The position numbers were made by a program, and so were the translations under genes. The notes beneath the pieces were generated by a model, which ran no database searches, was not told the DNA's origin, and saw only the letters and a program-made list of their open reading frames with translations. Below, piece by piece: positions 34,445-43,354 of a stretch of DNA of 64,000 nucleotides. Position 1 is the first letter of the stretch. Each line of letters starts with the position of its first letter. Origin of the DNA: Arthrobacter sp. NicSoilC5 (lineage in GTDB: Bacteria; Actinomycetota; Actinomycetes; Actinomycetales; Micrococcaceae); NCBI RefSeq assembly GCF_019977395.1, contig NZ_AP024660.1, positions 2,046,001 through 2,110,000 on the forward strand, in the 5' to 3' direction.

Positions 34445-35605
34445 CTAGCTGCCGGAACCTACGACGGCGGCAGTCGCCTCCGCGATGGCACGCTCCTCGT
34501 CAGTGGGAACCACCAGGACGGGGATCGCGGAGGACGGCGTGGAAATGACGCGCGGTTCCTTGGACCGGCGGGCGTTCAGGCCGGCGTCGAGCTCGATTCC
34601 CAAGGCGCCCAGCCGGTCCGCCACGTGTGCCCGGAACTGCTGCGAGTTCTCGCCGATCCCGGCGGTGAATACCAGTGCCTTGGCGCCGCCGACGGCAACG
34701 TGGTAGCCGCCGATGTACTTGGCCAGCCGGTAGGACGCCACCGCGAGTGCCATCCTGGCCTTCTCATCGCCGGACTCGGAGGCCTCCACCACGGAGCGCA
34801 TGTCATTATTGCCGGCCAGGCCCTTCAGCCCCGATTCCCGGTTCAGCATGGTGTCGATGTCCTCCGGCGACCACCCGGCCCGGCCCAGGAACACCAGGAT
34901 GGAGGGGTCCAGGTCGCCGGAGCGGGTGCCCATCACCAGGCCCTCGAGCGGAGTGAAGCCCATGGAGGTGTCCACAGAGCGTCCGCCGCGGATGGCCGTC
35001 ACCGAGGCGCCGTTGCCCAGGTGGGCGATGACGCCGTCGAACTCCTCGATGGGAAGGTCCAGCAGCACCGCCGACCGGCGCGCGACGTACTCGTGCGAGG
35101 TGCCGTGGAAGCCGTACCGGCGGATGCCGTGGTTGGTGTAGAGCTCGTCCGGGACGGCGTAGCGCCAGGCGTGCTCGGGCAGGGTGCGGTGGAAGGCGGT
35201 GTCGAACACAGCCACCTGCGGCATCTTGGGCCATTTCTTGGTGATGGCCCTGATGCCCAGCACGTTGGCCGGATTGTGCAGCGGCGCCAGCGGGTTGAGC
35301 CGCTCGATGGCGCGGGTGATCTCGTTGTCCACCAGGACGGGTTCAGCAAACCGCTCGCCGCCGTGGACCACGCGGTGGCCCACCGCCGCCAGCTCGAGGC
35401 CGCCCAGTTCGCGGTGGATGGCGGCGTCCACCTGTTCCAGCGCCTCCGCATGGTCCCGCGGGCCCTCAATCTCGCCGTCCCCGCCGCCGCCGTTGCCCAT
35501 GCCGATCTTCTCGATCAGTCCCTCGGTGAGCACCGTCCCGGCGGCCACGTCCCGGACCTGGTACTTCAACGACGACGAACCGGAGTTGATGACGAGCACG
35601 AGCAT
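34445..35605 (-). CDS. ackA: Acetate kinase
   Basis: A 386-residue ASKHA-fold kinase that interconverts acetate plus ATP with acetyl phosphate. Signature blocks are LVLVINSGSSSLKYQV at the N-terminus, VFDTAFHRTLPEHAWRYAVP and FHGTSHEYVARR in the middle, and LVFTAGIGENSQQFR near the end; R-x-x-H catalytic residues lie in GHRVVHGGERF. It normally works with Pta. Here pta is on the same strand but 7.7 kb upstream. The ATG at 35605 follows GGAGG. Confidence 0.95.
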   Translation of the reverse strand: MLVLVINSGSSSLKYQVRDVAAGTVLTEGLIEKIGMGNGGGGDGEIEGPRDHAEALEQVDAAIHRELGGLELAAVGHRVVHGGERFAEPVLVDNEITRAIERLNPLAPLHNPANVLGIRAITKKWPKMPQVAVFDTAFHRTLPEHAWRYAVPDELYTNHGIRRYGFHGTSHEYVARRSAVLLDLPIEEFDGVIAHLGNGASVTAIRGGRSVDTSMGFTPLEGLVMGTRSGDLDPSILVFLGRAGWSPEDIDTMLNRESGLKGLAGNNDMRSVVEASESGDEKARMALAVASYRLAKYIGGYHVAVGGAKALVFTAGIGENSQQFRAHVADRLGALGIELDAGLNARRSKEPRVISTPSSAIPVLVVPTDEERAIAEATAAVVGSGS

Positions 35606-35659
35606 GCGGGGCCTCCTCAGCCTGGCGTCTGCAGTTCAACCCCACTATATGTGGCGCGG

Positions 35660-36016
35660 CTAACGGTCAGTCAGCAGCAGCGTGTTGCCGTCCGGGTCCT
35701 CCGCGGTGAAGAAGCGGCAGACGTCCGGGGAACCCCCAACGGGACCCACCGGGACACCGTCTTCCGCAAGCCTTGCGCGCGTTCCCTCCAGGTCATCGAC
35801 CAGGAAGTTGCAGGTTGCCCACGCCAGGCCGGGCTCGGCCTTGATGCCGCTGTCCGGGCCCATCAGGGTCACCGATGCCTTTCCTTCCCCGTTCAGCACG
35901 GCGGAAAAGGTGTTGGCCTCTGCGATAGTGAGGCCCAGCGTGCGGCTGTACCAACCGGCCGCTGATTCGGGGTTCCGGACGGGGATGAACGCTGTGGAGA
36001 TGGCTGTACCAGGCAT
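35660..36016 (-). CDS. VOC/glyoxalase-superfamily protein
   Basis: A 118-residue single-domain VOC protein: FIPVRNPESAAGWYSRTLGL, a central VTLMGPD strand, then FLVDDLEGTRARLAEDGVPVG and the C-terminal FFTAEDPDGNTLLLTD. The last motif supplies the usual metal-site glutamate or its replacement. The family includes isomerases, dioxygenases and antibiotic-binding proteins; the substrate is unknown. The ATG at 36016 begins the conserved fold. It lies 55 bp upstream of ackA in the same direction. Confidence 0.78.
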   Translation of the reverse strand: MPGTAISTAFIPVRNPESAAGWYSRTLGLTIAEANTFSAVLNGEGKASVTLMGPDSGIKAEPGLAWATCNFLVDDLEGTRARLAEDGVPVGPVGGSPDVCRFFTAEDPDGNTLLLTDR

Positions 36017-36035
36017 GACTGCGATGCTAGCGCTA

Positions 36036-36134
36036 CTTCGCCGAACGTCCCTGGACCAGCGTGAAATCCTCGTCTTCACCATGTCGGACGGGAAGATCAG
36101 GGAAGCCTTGGAATTTGCCGAGGACAGCACTTAG
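36036..36134 (+). pseudogene. Possible C-terminal remnant of a SnoaL/NTF2-like protein
   Basis: A short frame reads LRRTSLDQREILVFTMSDGK, IREALEFAEDST and then stops. The ILVFTMSDGKIREALEF stretch resembles the last two strands of SnoaL-like (NTF2-fold) proteins, where a strand, a turn with DGKI and a final strand occur together. Nothing resembling the N-terminal 100 residues precedes it; the same DNA on the other strand holds the VOC start. It may be a decayed gene end or a coincidence. Confidence 0.3.
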
Positions 36135-36214
36135 CTGGCGTGCTTTTGGTCCCGACCTGCGGCGCTGATAACGCTTTCGTCGCAGGGTTTCGGAAGGCTT
36201 GCCAAAAATATCAT

Positions 36215-36254
36215 CAGCATGCTTACTATAGATGCAGCCGATCGGAAACGGCTG
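36215..36254 (+). promoter_or_regulatory. Candidate promoter element and inverted repeat
   Basis: CAGCATGCTTACTAT (36215-36229) shares the AGCATGCTTA core seen before other stress-type genes. It is followed at once by GCAGCCG and CGGCTGC arms with an 8-bp spacer. The distance to the ATG at 36390 is 160 bp, so a long leader would be expected. Confidence 0.4.
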
Positions 36255-36389
36255 CGAACGGAAACTCGAGAAGGGTGCGCTCAGCGAACGGGGCGCACCG
36301 TTTTCGTGACCGCGGGGTTCCTTGCGGAGTGGCGCAGCCTGTGCATAGAGTCGGCAAACAAGGCTGGACCACGCCGAGAGGACAATTCC

Positions 36390-36680
36390 ATGACGAACGA
36401 GCCCAATTCGATCGACGAGAACGACCCCACCAACACGGGATCCAGCAGCACCGCCCCGCTCGACGCCCAACCCGATTCCGGAAGCAAGAGCGATCCCACC
36501 GGGGTGGAGGGCGCCAACCCGGCACTGGACGACACGGGCAACCTCAAGGCTGCCGAAACCGGGGAAGCACCGGAGGCTCCCGAAGACCGGGAAGGACTGG
36601 ACCTCACGCCGCAGGGCCTCTCCGACGAGCCGGCCAAGCAGGAAGACCCGGACAGCGTGGCCAAGCCGGACAACAGCTGA
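36390..36680 (+). CDS. Small acidic disordered protein (96 aa)
   Basis: A 96-residue protein dominated by Asp, Glu, Pro, Ser and Asn with no hydrophobic core (MTNEPNSIDENDPTNTG..., ending EDPDSVAKPDNS). It has no signal or membrane segment. Similar acidic low-complexity proteins in soil actinobacteria are often annotated only as hypothetical and may act as hydrophilins under desiccation; that is speculative. A GAGAGGAC precedes the ATG by about 6 nt. A strong bidirectional terminator follows. Confidence 0.65.
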   Translation: MTNEPNSIDENDPTNTGSSSTAPLDAQPDSGSKSDPTGVEGANPALDDTGNLKAAETGEAPEAPEDREGLDLTPQGLSDEPAKQEDPDSVAKPDNS

Positions 36681-36694
36681 CAGCACCACACGCA

Positions 36695-36738
36695 AAAGGA
36701 CGACGCCGGCACCCACCAGGGTGCCGGCGTCGTCCTTT
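36695..36738. terminator. Bidirectional terminator, copy 1 of a near-identical pair
   Basis: AAAGGACGACGCCGGCACCC and its complement form a perfect 20-bp stem with an ACCA loop, with T-tails readable on both strands. It lies between convergent genes. A 39-bp core differs at only two positions from the hairpin at 43302-43340. Confidence 0.88.
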
Positions 36739-36742
36739 GCCA

Positions 36743-37972
36743 CTAACGGGCCAGGCCTGCGCCCTGCCCTAGCTCCTGGCCCTGCTTCGCCAGGTAGTCG
36801 AAAAGCTGGCGGAGGCCAAACGTCCAGGCCGGGAGTTCCTCGCACGGGCCCACCCGGTTGACCAGGGCACCGAGGTGGCGGCTGCGGATGGTGACGGTGT
36901 CGCCGTGCTTGTGGGTGAAGCCCTGGCCCGGTTCGTCCCGGTCCTGCGTGGGCGCAAAGAGGGTCCCCGTGAACAGCGCGAAGCCGTCCGGATACTGGTG
37001 GTGCTTCCCGTAGGTGGCGGCCACGAGTTCCTCGAAGGGCCTGCTGATCCGGGACACACTGTTCCGCCCCTCCAGCAGGTACCCCTCCGGGCCGTCCACG
37101 CGGAGCAGGATCTCCTCATCGCGCAGCGTGTCCAGGGTGAAATTCCGGTCGAACAGCCGGATGAACGGCCCCAGGGCGCTGGAGGCGTTGTTGTCCTTTG
37201 CCTTGCCCAGCAGCAGGGCGCTCCTGCCTTCCACATCGCGCAGGTTCACGTCGTTACCCAGCGTCGCGCCCACCACGCGCCCGCCGGACGTGGCAATGAG
37301 CACCAGCTCCGGCTCCGGGTTGTTCCAGGACGAAAACGACGGGATGCCGATCTCCGCCCCCAGTCCCACTGATGACAGGACCGGCGCCTTGGTGAAGACC
37401 TCCGGGTCCGGACCGATCCCCACCTCCAGGTACTGCGACCACAGCCCTTCGGCAATGAGGACCCGCTTGGCTTCGGCCGCCTCCGCCGATCCGGGCCGCA
37501 GGTCGGCCAGGCTTCCGCCCAGGGCCCGGCCCACCAGCTCACGCACTTCAGCAGCACGTGCGGCGTCGCCCGCGCAGCGTTCCTCGATGACCCGTTCGAT
37601 CATGCTGTCCACGAACGTGACGCCGCAGGCCTTGATGACCTGGAGGTCGATGGGTGCCAGGAGCCTGGTTTCTGTGGCGTCCACCGTCCTGCCGTCCCCG
37701 GCCAGGGAGGCATTGACGACGTCGGCCGTCGCCCAGCGGGGGTCGGCCAGGTTTGGGTCCTGCAGGGCCGCGCGGACGGCGGCGGCGGGGTCCGGCAGTT
37801 CGAGCAGGCCGGAGACCGTGGTGGCCAGGCGGTGCAGGTCGAAGACGGTCCCTCCGCTGACGGCCACCACGCGCGGACCGCCCGTTTCACCATCCCAGAC
37901 CCGGCCGATGAGCAGCGCGGCGTCGGCGTCCTCGGGTAGCACGGAACGGACTGCCGCCGGTGTCGGACTCAC
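36743..37972 (-). CDS. Fumarylacetoacetate hydrolase-family sugar-acid enzyme (likely 2-keto-3-deoxy-pentonate dehydratase)
   Basis: A 409-residue FAH-superfamily protein. The region IDLQVIKACGVTFVDSMIERVIEER (about residues 108-132) is characteristic of the long FAH enzymes of oxidative pentose pathways, such as 2-keto-3-deoxy-D-arabinonate or -D-xylonate dehydratases. The metal site and active loop are in EIGIPSFSSWNNPEPELVLI (E and D/E ligands) and GNDVNLRDVEGRS. The product would be 2-oxoglutarate semialdehyde, which the aldehyde dehydrogenase encoded upstream could oxidise. A diketo-deoxyfuconate hydrolase role is the main alternative. Its ATG overlaps the aldehyde dehydrogenase stop by 4 bp. 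Confidence 0.82.
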   Translation of the reverse strand: MSPTPAAVRSVLPEDADAALLIGRVWDGETGGPRVVAVSGGTVFDLHRLATTVSGLLELPDPAAAVRAALQDPNLADPRWATADVVNASLAGDGRTVDATETRLLAPIDLQVIKACGVTFVDSMIERVIEERCAGDAARAAEVRELVGRALGGSLADLRPGSAEAAEAKRVLIAEGLWSQYLEVGIGPDPEVFTKAPVLSSVGLGAEIGIPSFSSWNNPEPELVLIATSGGRVVGATLGNDVNLRDVEGRSALLLGKAKDNNASSALGPFIRLFDRNFTLDTLRDEEILLRVDGPEGYLLEGRNSVSRISRPFEELVAATYGKHHQYPDGFALFTGTLFAPTQDRDEPGQGFTHKHGDTVTIRSRHLGALVNRVGPCEELPAWTFGLRQLFDYLAKQGQELGQGAGLAR

Positions 37973-39453
37973 TGGTACACCCCCGTCCCGGCCCCGTCAC
38001 GGGAGGCGTCCGGCGCAGGGTGCCGCCAGACGCCGTCGACCCTTTGCGGGACCTGCCACGGATTGCTGTCCTGCAGGGGTTCGGGCAGCCGCGTTGCGGG
38101 GAACGACTGGTACGCCACCGGGCGGAGGAAGCGGCGGATGGCCGCCGTCCCCACGGAGGTGGTGTTCGAGGTGGTGGCCGGGTAGGGGCCGCCGTGGTGC
38201 TGGGCGTAACTGACCGTCACACCGGTGGGCCAGCCGTTCCAGAGGACCCTCCCGCTGAGGTCCGCCAGCCGGGCAGCGAGTTCGGAGACGTCGTCGTCCT
38301 CTTCTGCCTGCAGCGTGGTGGTCAGCTGCCCTTCGAGCAGCGCCGCCAGCTCCGGCAGCTCCGCCTGGTCCTGGTACTCCACCACCAAGCTGGCGGGGCC
38401 GAACATTTCCTGCCGCAGCAGGCCGGGGTTCTTTCGGACCTCCTCCGCCGTGGTGCGCAGGAGCGTGGGCGCGGGGTGCTCCGCAAAGTCCCCTTCCAGC
38501 AGGACTTCCACTCCCCCGCTGTCCCGGAGCGTGGTGACGGCGTCGGTGTAGCCGGCGTGCAGGCGGTCGCTGAGGAGCCGGGCGGGACTGAATCCTGCCA
38601 GCGCCTCCCCCAGCTGGTTGCGGAGCGCCTCCGTGTCCCCGGCGGGGACGAACAGCAGCCCGGGCTTGGTGCAGAACTGGCCCATGCCCAGGGTGAAGGA
38701 ACCGGCATAGCCCTTGATGGTCTCCGCCCGCCGGGCTGACCACGCGCCGGGCGCCACGAAGACGGCATTGATCCCGCCCAGTTCGCCGAAGAACGGGATG
38801 GGTTCGGGGCGTGCCGCAATCCGGTTGAGCAGCGCACGGCCGCCGGCGGTGGAGCCGGTGAACCCGATGGCTTTGACCAGGGGATGGTCAACAAGGGCCT
38901 CCCCCGCCTGCCGGCCGGTCACCATCGAGAAGAGGCCATGCGGCGCCCCGGCCTTCTCCAGGGCCTCGGTCACCACCTGGGCGGTACGGGCCGCAAGTTC
39001 GCGGTGGGCGTCATGGGCCTTGTGCACCACGGAGCAGCCCGCCGCCAGGGCCGAGGCACTGTCCCCGCCCATCACGCTGAACGCGAAGGGGAAATTGGAG
39101 GCACCAAATACCCCCACCACGCCGAGGGGCACGTTGTACCGCCGGAGGTCCGGCCGCGGCCCCATGCCCCAGGCCGGGTCGTCGTGGTCGATGGTGGCAT
39201 CGAAGTGCTCGCCGCGGCGGATCTCGTCCGCTAACAGCCGCAGCTGGAAAACGGTGCGCTTGAGCTCGCCCTCCAGCCGCGGGGTGCCCAAATGGGTCTC
39301 CCGGACGGCCGTTTCCACCAGCCCGGAAGCATCCTGCTCCAGCCCGGCGGCGATGGCTTCGAGCCAACCCGCGCGGGTGTTGGGGTCCACGGTCCGGCCC
39401 TTTTCAAAGGCGGATGCTGCGGCCTCGACGGCGGCGTTCACTCCTGCGCTCAT
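37969..39453 (-). CDS. Aldehyde dehydrogenase (2-oxoglutarate-semialdehyde dehydrogenase-like)
   Basis: A 494-residue NAD(P)+-dependent aldehyde dehydrogenase. The cofactor-binding loop is [15 protein letters not shown] ([17 protein letters not shown]), the general base glutamate is in FFGELGGIN, and the nucleophile is the cysteine of [15 protein letters not shown]. Long-form NADP-type enzymes with this FCTKPG context oxidise alpha-ketoglutaric semialdehyde (2,5-dioxopentanoate). The start ATG at 39453 overlaps the stop of the dehydratase gene (ATGA), and its own stop overlaps the FAH-family start, so three genes are coupled in a row. Confidence 0.85.
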   Translation of the reverse strand: MSAGVNAAVEAAASAFEKGRTVDPNTRAGWLEAIAAGLEQDASGLVETAVRETHLGTPRLEGELKRTVFQLRLLADEIRRGEHFDATIDHDDPAWGMGPRPDLRRYNVPLGVVGVFGASNFPFAFSVMGGDSASALAAGCSVVHKAHDAHRELAARTAQVVTEALEKAGAPHGLFSMVTGRQAGEALVDHPLVKAIGFTGSTAGGRALLNRIAARPEPIPFFGELGGINAVFVAPGAWSARRAETIKGYAGSFTLGMGQFCTKPGLLFVPAGDTEALRNQLGEALAGFSPARLLSDRLHAGYTDAVTTLRDSGGVEVLLEGDFAEHPAPTLLRTTAEEVRKNPGLLRQEMFGPASLVVEYQDQAELPELAALLEGQLTTTLQAEEDDDVSELAARLADLSGRVLWNGWPTGVTVSYAQHHGGPYPATTSNTTSVGTAAIRRFLRPVAYQSFPATRLPEPLQDSNPWQVPQRVDGVWRHPAPDASRDGAGTGVYQ

Positions 39454-40796
39454 TGGACCGCTCCGGCAGGGGCCAGGGCTGCTCCGGTGACGGCGGCGCG
39501 GTCGCCCACTTCCTGCCATCCGGCGCCGTTGGGGAATTCCCAGCGGGTGCGGGAGGCACTGAGCATCTCCGCGCCGGTGCCGGGCAGTTCCGGTGCGGCA
39601 TAGCGGCCGTCGACGATCCTGACGGGTTCCGCGAAGTGCTCGTGCAGGTGGTCCACGAATTCGATCATGCGGTTTTCCTGGCTGCGGCCCACCACGGCGT
39701 AGTCGAAGAAGGAGAAGTGCTGGACCAGCTCGCACAGGCCCACGCCGCCGGCGTGCGGGCAGACGGGCACCCCGAATTTGGCGGCCAGCAGCAGGATGGC
39801 GATGTTCTCGTTGACGCCGGCCACGCGGGTTGAGTCGAGCTGGAGCACGTCGATGGCGCCGGCCTGGAGCAGCTGCTTGAAGACGATGCGGCTCTGCACT
39901 GCTTCCCCGGTGGCCACCCGGACCGGTGCAACGCCCCTGCGGATCTCGGCGTGGCCCAGGACGTCGTCGGTGCTGGTGGGTTCCTCGATCCAGTAGGGGC
40001 TGAATTCTGCCAGCTGATTGACCCACTCGACCGCTTCGGACACCTCCCACCGCTGGTTGGCATCAATAGCAATGGGCAGGCCGCCTACGGCTTCGCGGGC
40101 CAAGGCCATGCGCCGGCGGTCGTCATTGATGTCCCCGCCCACCTTGAGCTTGATCATGGAGAACCCGTCGGCTGCGGCCTCCTTGCTGAGCCGGACCAGT
40201 TTCTCGTCGCTGTAGCCCAGCCACCCCGGAGAGGTGGTGTAGGCGGGGAAGCCGTCGGCCTTGAGTTCGGCGATGCGCTGTTCCTTGCCGTCCTGGCCGG
40301 CACGGAGGATCTCCAGTGCCTCCTCCGGGCTGAGGGCATCACGGATATGGGTAAAGTCCACCACGCTGACCAGTTCCTCGGGTGTCATCTCACTGAGGAG
40401 GAGCCAGAGGGGCTTGTTTTCCCGGCGGGCACGGATGTCCCACAGGGCGCTGACCAGGGCGCCGCAGGCCATCTGCGTCACGCCCTTTTCCGGGCCCAGC
40501 CAACGGAGCTGGGAGTCATGGATGAGGAGCCTGGAGGCCGCCCCCAGGTCACCGATGAGCTCGTCGATCTCGCGGCCCACCAGCAGGCGGGCGTAGGCGT
40601 CGATGGCTGCAGTCAGGATTTCGTTGCCGCGGCCGCAGCTGAAAACGAAGCCGTGGCCCTCGTCGCCCGCATCGGTGCGGATCACCACATAGGCGGCCGA
40701 GTAATCAGGGTCTACGTTGACCGCGTCTGAACCGTCGAGCTCAAGGGACGTGGGGAAGCGGACGTCCTGGGTGTTGATGGACGTGATGGAAGGCAT
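39450..40796 (-). CDS. Enolase-superfamily sugar-acid dehydratase (L-fuconate / D-arabinonate dehydratase-like)
   Basis: A 448-residue member of the mandelate racemase group most like L-fuconate dehydratase: it opens [21 protein letters not shown] and continues [16 protein letters not shown]...[13 protein letters not shown], the family hallmark. Active-site residues are the K-x-K of MIKLKVGGD, metal ligands D (IAIDANQRW), E (YWIEEPTS) and E (VATGEAVQ), and the histidine of [10 protein letters not shown]-fuconate dehydratases also accept D-arabinonate, which has the same stereochemistry at C2-C5. The chosen ATG at 40796 starts the conserved capping domain; the frame extends further upstream without family similarity. 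Confidence 0.85.
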   Translation of the reverse strand: MPSITSINTQDVRFPTSLELDGSDAVNVDPDYSAAYVVIRTDAGDEGHGFVFSCGRGNEILTAAIDAYARLLVGREIDELIGDLGAASRLLIHDSQLRWLGPEKGVTQMACGALVSALWDIRARRENKPLWLLLSEMTPEELVSVVDFTHIRDALSPEEALEILRAGQDGKEQRIAELKADGFPAYTTSPGWLGYSDEKLVRLSKEAAADGFSMIKLKVGGDINDDRRRMALAREAVGGLPIAIDANQRWEVSEAVEWVNQLAEFSPYWIEEPTSTDDVLGHAEIRRGVAPVRVATGEAVQSRIVFKQLLQAGAIDVLQLDSTRVAGVNENIAILLLAAKFGVPVCPHAGGVGLCELVQHFSFFDYAVVGRSQENRMIEFVDHLHEHFAEPVRIVDGRYAAPELPGTGAEMLSASRTRWEFPNGAGWQEVGDRAAVTGAALAPAGAVQ

Positions 40797-40837
40797 GGAT
40801 CTCAACTTTCGGAGCGGAACTGGAGAAGGGAAAGATT

Positions 40838-40871
40838 CGATTCCTATACGAATTTCTAGAATCATATAGGA
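40838..40871. promoter_or_regulatory. Likely GntR operator upstream of the dehydratase operon
   Basis: CGATTCCTATACGA (40838-40851) is identical to a 14-mer in front of the MFS transporter gene (41848-41861). Within it TCCTATA pairs with TATAGGA at 40865-40871. The sharing between two promoters that flank the GntR gene makes it the best candidate for the regulator's binding site. Confidence 0.65.
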
Positions 40872-40920
40872 GACGTGATCCACGTCAACCCATGACCGCC
40901 GGCCCGCCCCGCAAACGCAG

Positions 40921-40948
40921 CAGCCCCGGCCGTTCAGGGCCGGGGCTG
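40921..40948 (-). terminator. Terminator of the GntR gene
   Basis: CAGCCCCGGCC and GGCCGGGGCTG form a perfect 11-bp stem with a 6-nt loop, 11 bp beyond the GntR stop when read on the minus strand. Confidence 0.7.
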
Positions 40949-40959
40949 TTCGTCGAGAG

Positions 40960-41682
40960 CTAGGTGATGATGTGCGTGCGCGGCGGTCCACTGTCCTCCA
41001 GCGGGGCGAGCTCAACCTCAAAGGCCTGCGCAAAGCGGTCAAAGGAATTGCGGATATGCGTCGTCATGGCCGCCTCCGCCCCCTCCGGATCGCACGCCTC
41101 GATAGCCTCCCTCACCGCCGTATGCTCAGCCACCGTAATGGCCCCGTCCACATCCGCCGGGTACAGCCGGAAGGTGTGCAGGTGGCAGTGGGTCTGGGCA
41201 AAGGCATGCCGGACCACGGGGTTTCCGGAGGCGGCAAGGATGGTGTCGTGGAAACGGGTGTCATGGGCCACCAGGTCCTGCCGGAGGTCCTTGCTCCGCT
41301 TCATGGCGCTCCGGAAGCTGCCCAGTTCCTTCTCCAGGGCGCCGGCCGGATTGGCGAGGCGGTCAACAGCGGCCGCGCGGGCCGCCCACGGTTCCACCAG
41401 GAGCCGGAATTCAAACAGCGAGCGGAGTTCCGGCAGGTCCAGCAGCGGGGTGGTGCTGTATCCCCGGCCGGGGTTGTAGACCACCAGGTTGTCGCCTTCG
41501 AGCCGCTGCAGCACCTCGCGGACGGGAGTCTGGGACACCCCCAGGCTGCGGGCGACGGCGTCAATGTTGATCCGGGTGCCGGGCGCTATCTCGCCTTCCA
41601 GGATTGAGGCACGCATCGCCGAATAGACGTCGGGCACGGCGGCCTTGCCGCGGGAGGTTTCGGACGGTTGACGTGGGGGCAC
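40960..41682 (-). CDS. GntR/FadR-family transcriptional regulator
   Basis: A 240-residue regulator. The winged helix-turn-helix occupies about residues 17-80 ([46 protein letters not shown]), followed by an all-helical FCD effector domain with the usual Asp/His metal ligands ([24 protein letters not shown]). It sits between the dehydratase operon and the divergent transporter and probably represses both until the sugar acid or its keto derivative binds. The start at 41682 keeps a short disordered lead ([15 protein letters not shown]). Confidence 0.88.
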   Translation of the reverse strand: MPPRQPSETSRGKAAVPDVYSAMRASILEGEIAPGTRINIDAVARSLGVSQTPVREVLQRLEGDNLVVYNPGRGYSTTPLLDLPELRSLFEFRLLVEPWAARAAAVDRLANPAGALEKELGSFRSAMKRSKDLRQDLVAHDTRFHDTILAASGNPVVRHAFAQTHCHLHTFRLYPADVDGAITVAEHTAVREAIEACDPEGAEAAMTTHIRNSFDRFAQAFEVELAPLEDSGPPRTHIIT

Positions 41683-41847
41683 GCGGTTACCTCTTGCACT
41701 GGTTTGGACTTGCTGCGGAGCGTGGACATGGCCTTTTGGGCCGGGAGTCGCTTGGGGGAATCATAAGCCACACCCCGCCACAGGCTTCATGGAAGGGCTT
41801 TTTTGGAAGGGCACTTGATCCCGGTCACACTTTCTATATGATTAACC

Positions 41848-41861
41848 CGATTCCTATACGA
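41848..41861. promoter_or_regulatory. Likely GntR operator upstream of the MFS transporter
   Basis: CGATTCCTATACGA is repeated exactly from 40838-40851. A related TTTCTATATGATT lies 8 bp upstream (41831-41843), giving two direct, similar sites in the 262-bp GntR/MFS gap. Confidence 0.65.
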
Positions 41862-41944
41862 TTTTGGCGCTGAGATCTTCCGCGTCTCCCCCTCCCGCCC
41901 GTGCGCCCCGCACCCGAAGCCATGTATAAGTCGAAGGAGACCGC

Positions 41945-43276
41945 ATGACTACGCTCGGAAGTAAGACCTCCATTACCAATCCATCCCGGCAGCCCCGCCT
42001 CATGACCCGCAAGCGCTGGGTCATCATCTGGCTTGCCTTCATCGGCCTCAGCATCAACTACCTCGACCGGTCCAGCCTCAGCGTCGCCCTGCCCTTCATG
42101 GGCAAGGACTTCGAGCTCAGCGCCACCCAGCAGGGGCTGATCTTCGCTGCCTTCTTCTGGGCCTACGACTTCTTCCAGCTCGCCGCCGGCTGGTACGTGG
42201 ACAAGGTGGGCCCCCGCCGCTCCTTCTCCCTGGCCGCACTGTGGTGGTCCGTCTTCACCATGGTGACGGCGGCAGCCTCCAGCTTCTGGTCCCTGTTCGC
42301 CGCACGGTTCCTCCTGGGCATCGGCGAAAGCCCCGCACCCAGCACCGCCGCCAAGGTGGTGGCCACCTGGTTCCCCGTCCGGGAACGCGCCTTCGCCACC
42401 AGCATCTGGGACTCCGGATCACGGGTCGGGGCCGTCATCGCACTGCCCATCGTTACCCTGATTGTCGCCTTCACCTCCTGGCACGCGGTCTTCATCATCA
42501 TCGGCATCCTTGGAATTATCTGGGCCGCCGTCTGGTGGAAGTACTACCGCAGCCCGGAGGAGCACACCGGCGCGAACGCGGCAGAGATCAGCTACATCCA
42601 GGAAGGCGGCGCCCGCGGCGCGGCCAGTGATGACGAAAGCGCAGCCAAGCTGCCCTGGCGTTCGCTCTTCAAGTACCGCACCATCCTCAGCATGATGTTC
42701 GGCTTCTTCTGCCTGAACAGCGCCATCTACTTCTTCATCACGTTCTTCCCCAGCTACCTGGTCAAGGAACGCGGCTTCGACCTCCTCAAGCTCGGCTTCT
42801 TCGGCGCCATCCCCGGCATCTGCGCGGTCCTGTTCGGCTGGCTCGGCGGATACCTGGCCGACCGTGCCGTCCGTGCAGGATCACCGGTCAGCAAGGTCCG
42901 CAAGACAGCCATCGCCGGAGGCCTGGCCGGCGGCTCGGTCATCATGTTCGCCGCCTTGGTTCCGGAAGCCTGGATGGCCCTGGCCCTGCTGTCCGTCGCC
43001 TACTCCAGCCTCACGGTGGCCGCGACCGGCATCTGGTCGCTGCCGGCCGACGTCGCCCCCAGCTCCCGCCACGTCGGCTCGATCGGCGGCCTCCAGAACT
43101 TCGCTTCGAACCTGGCCGGCATCTTCACGCCCATCCTGATCGGCGTGCTGGTGGACCAGACCGGATCCTTCGTGGCACCGCTGGCCGTGATTGGCGCAAT
43201 CTCCCTTATCGGCGCGGCCAACTACCTGTTCGTCATCGGCAAGATCGAGCCGCTGAAGGTCAAGGCAGCCGCCTAG
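41945..43276 (+). CDS. MFS transporter, anion:cation symporter (sugar-acid uptake) type
   Basis: A 443-residue, 12-helix major facilitator. It has the ACS-family layout: RWVIIWLAFIGLSINYLDRSSLSVALP in helix 1 (N-Y-x-D-R motif), a helix 2-3 loop DKVGPRRSF and RFLLGIGESPAPS in helix 4, as in glucarate, galactonate and hexuronate carriers. The most probable substrate is the sugar acid consumed by the adjacent dehydratase. GAAGGAG lies 8 nt before the ATG. Divergent from the GntR gene with a shared operator. Confidence 0.88.
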   Translation: MTTLGSKTSITNPSRQPRLMTRKRWVIIWLAFIGLSINYLDRSSLSVALPFMGKDFELSATQQGLIFAAFFWAYDFFQLAAGWYVDKVGPRRSFSLAALWWSVFTMVTAAASSFWSLFAARFLLGIGESPAPSTAAKVVATWFPVRERAFATSIWDSGSRVGAVIALPIVTLIVAFTSWHAVFIIIGILGIIWAAVWWKYYRSPEEHTGANAAEISYIQEGGARGAASDDESAAKLPWRSLFKYRTILSMMFGFFCLNSAIYFFITFFPSYLVKERGFDLLKLGFFGAIPGICAVLFGWLGGYLADRAVRAGSPVSKVRKTAIAGGLAGGSVIMFAALVPEAWMALALLSVAYSSLTVAATGIWSLPADVAPSSRHVGSIGGLQNFASNLAGIFTPILIGVLVDQTGSFVAPLAVIGAISLIGAANYLFVIGKIEPLKVKAAA

Positions 43277-43301
43277 GGATCCACTTCCCAGCCCACTAAA
43301 T

Positions 43302-43340
43302 GGACGACGCCGGCACCCGCCAAGGTGCCGGCGTCGTCCT
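43302..43340. terminator. Bidirectional terminator, copy 2 of a near-identical pair
   Basis: GGACGACGCCGGCACC and its complement form a 16-bp stem with a 6-nt loop, flanked by A- and T-rich tails for both strands. It lies between the MFS gene and pta. Its 39-bp core matches 36698-36736 at 37 of 39 positions. Confidence 0.85.
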
Positions 43341-43354
43341 ATTTGCCTGGTCTC

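Larger units (their letters stand above)
36017..36389. other. Intergenic region upstream of a small disordered protein
   Basis: This 373-bp gap between the VOC gene and the 96-aa gene holds the possible SnoaL-like remnant (36036-36134), the AT-rich stretch with CAGCATGCTTACTAT (36215-36229), and an inverted repeat GCAGCCG / CGGCTGC (36233-36254). No further gene was found. Confidence 0.5.
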
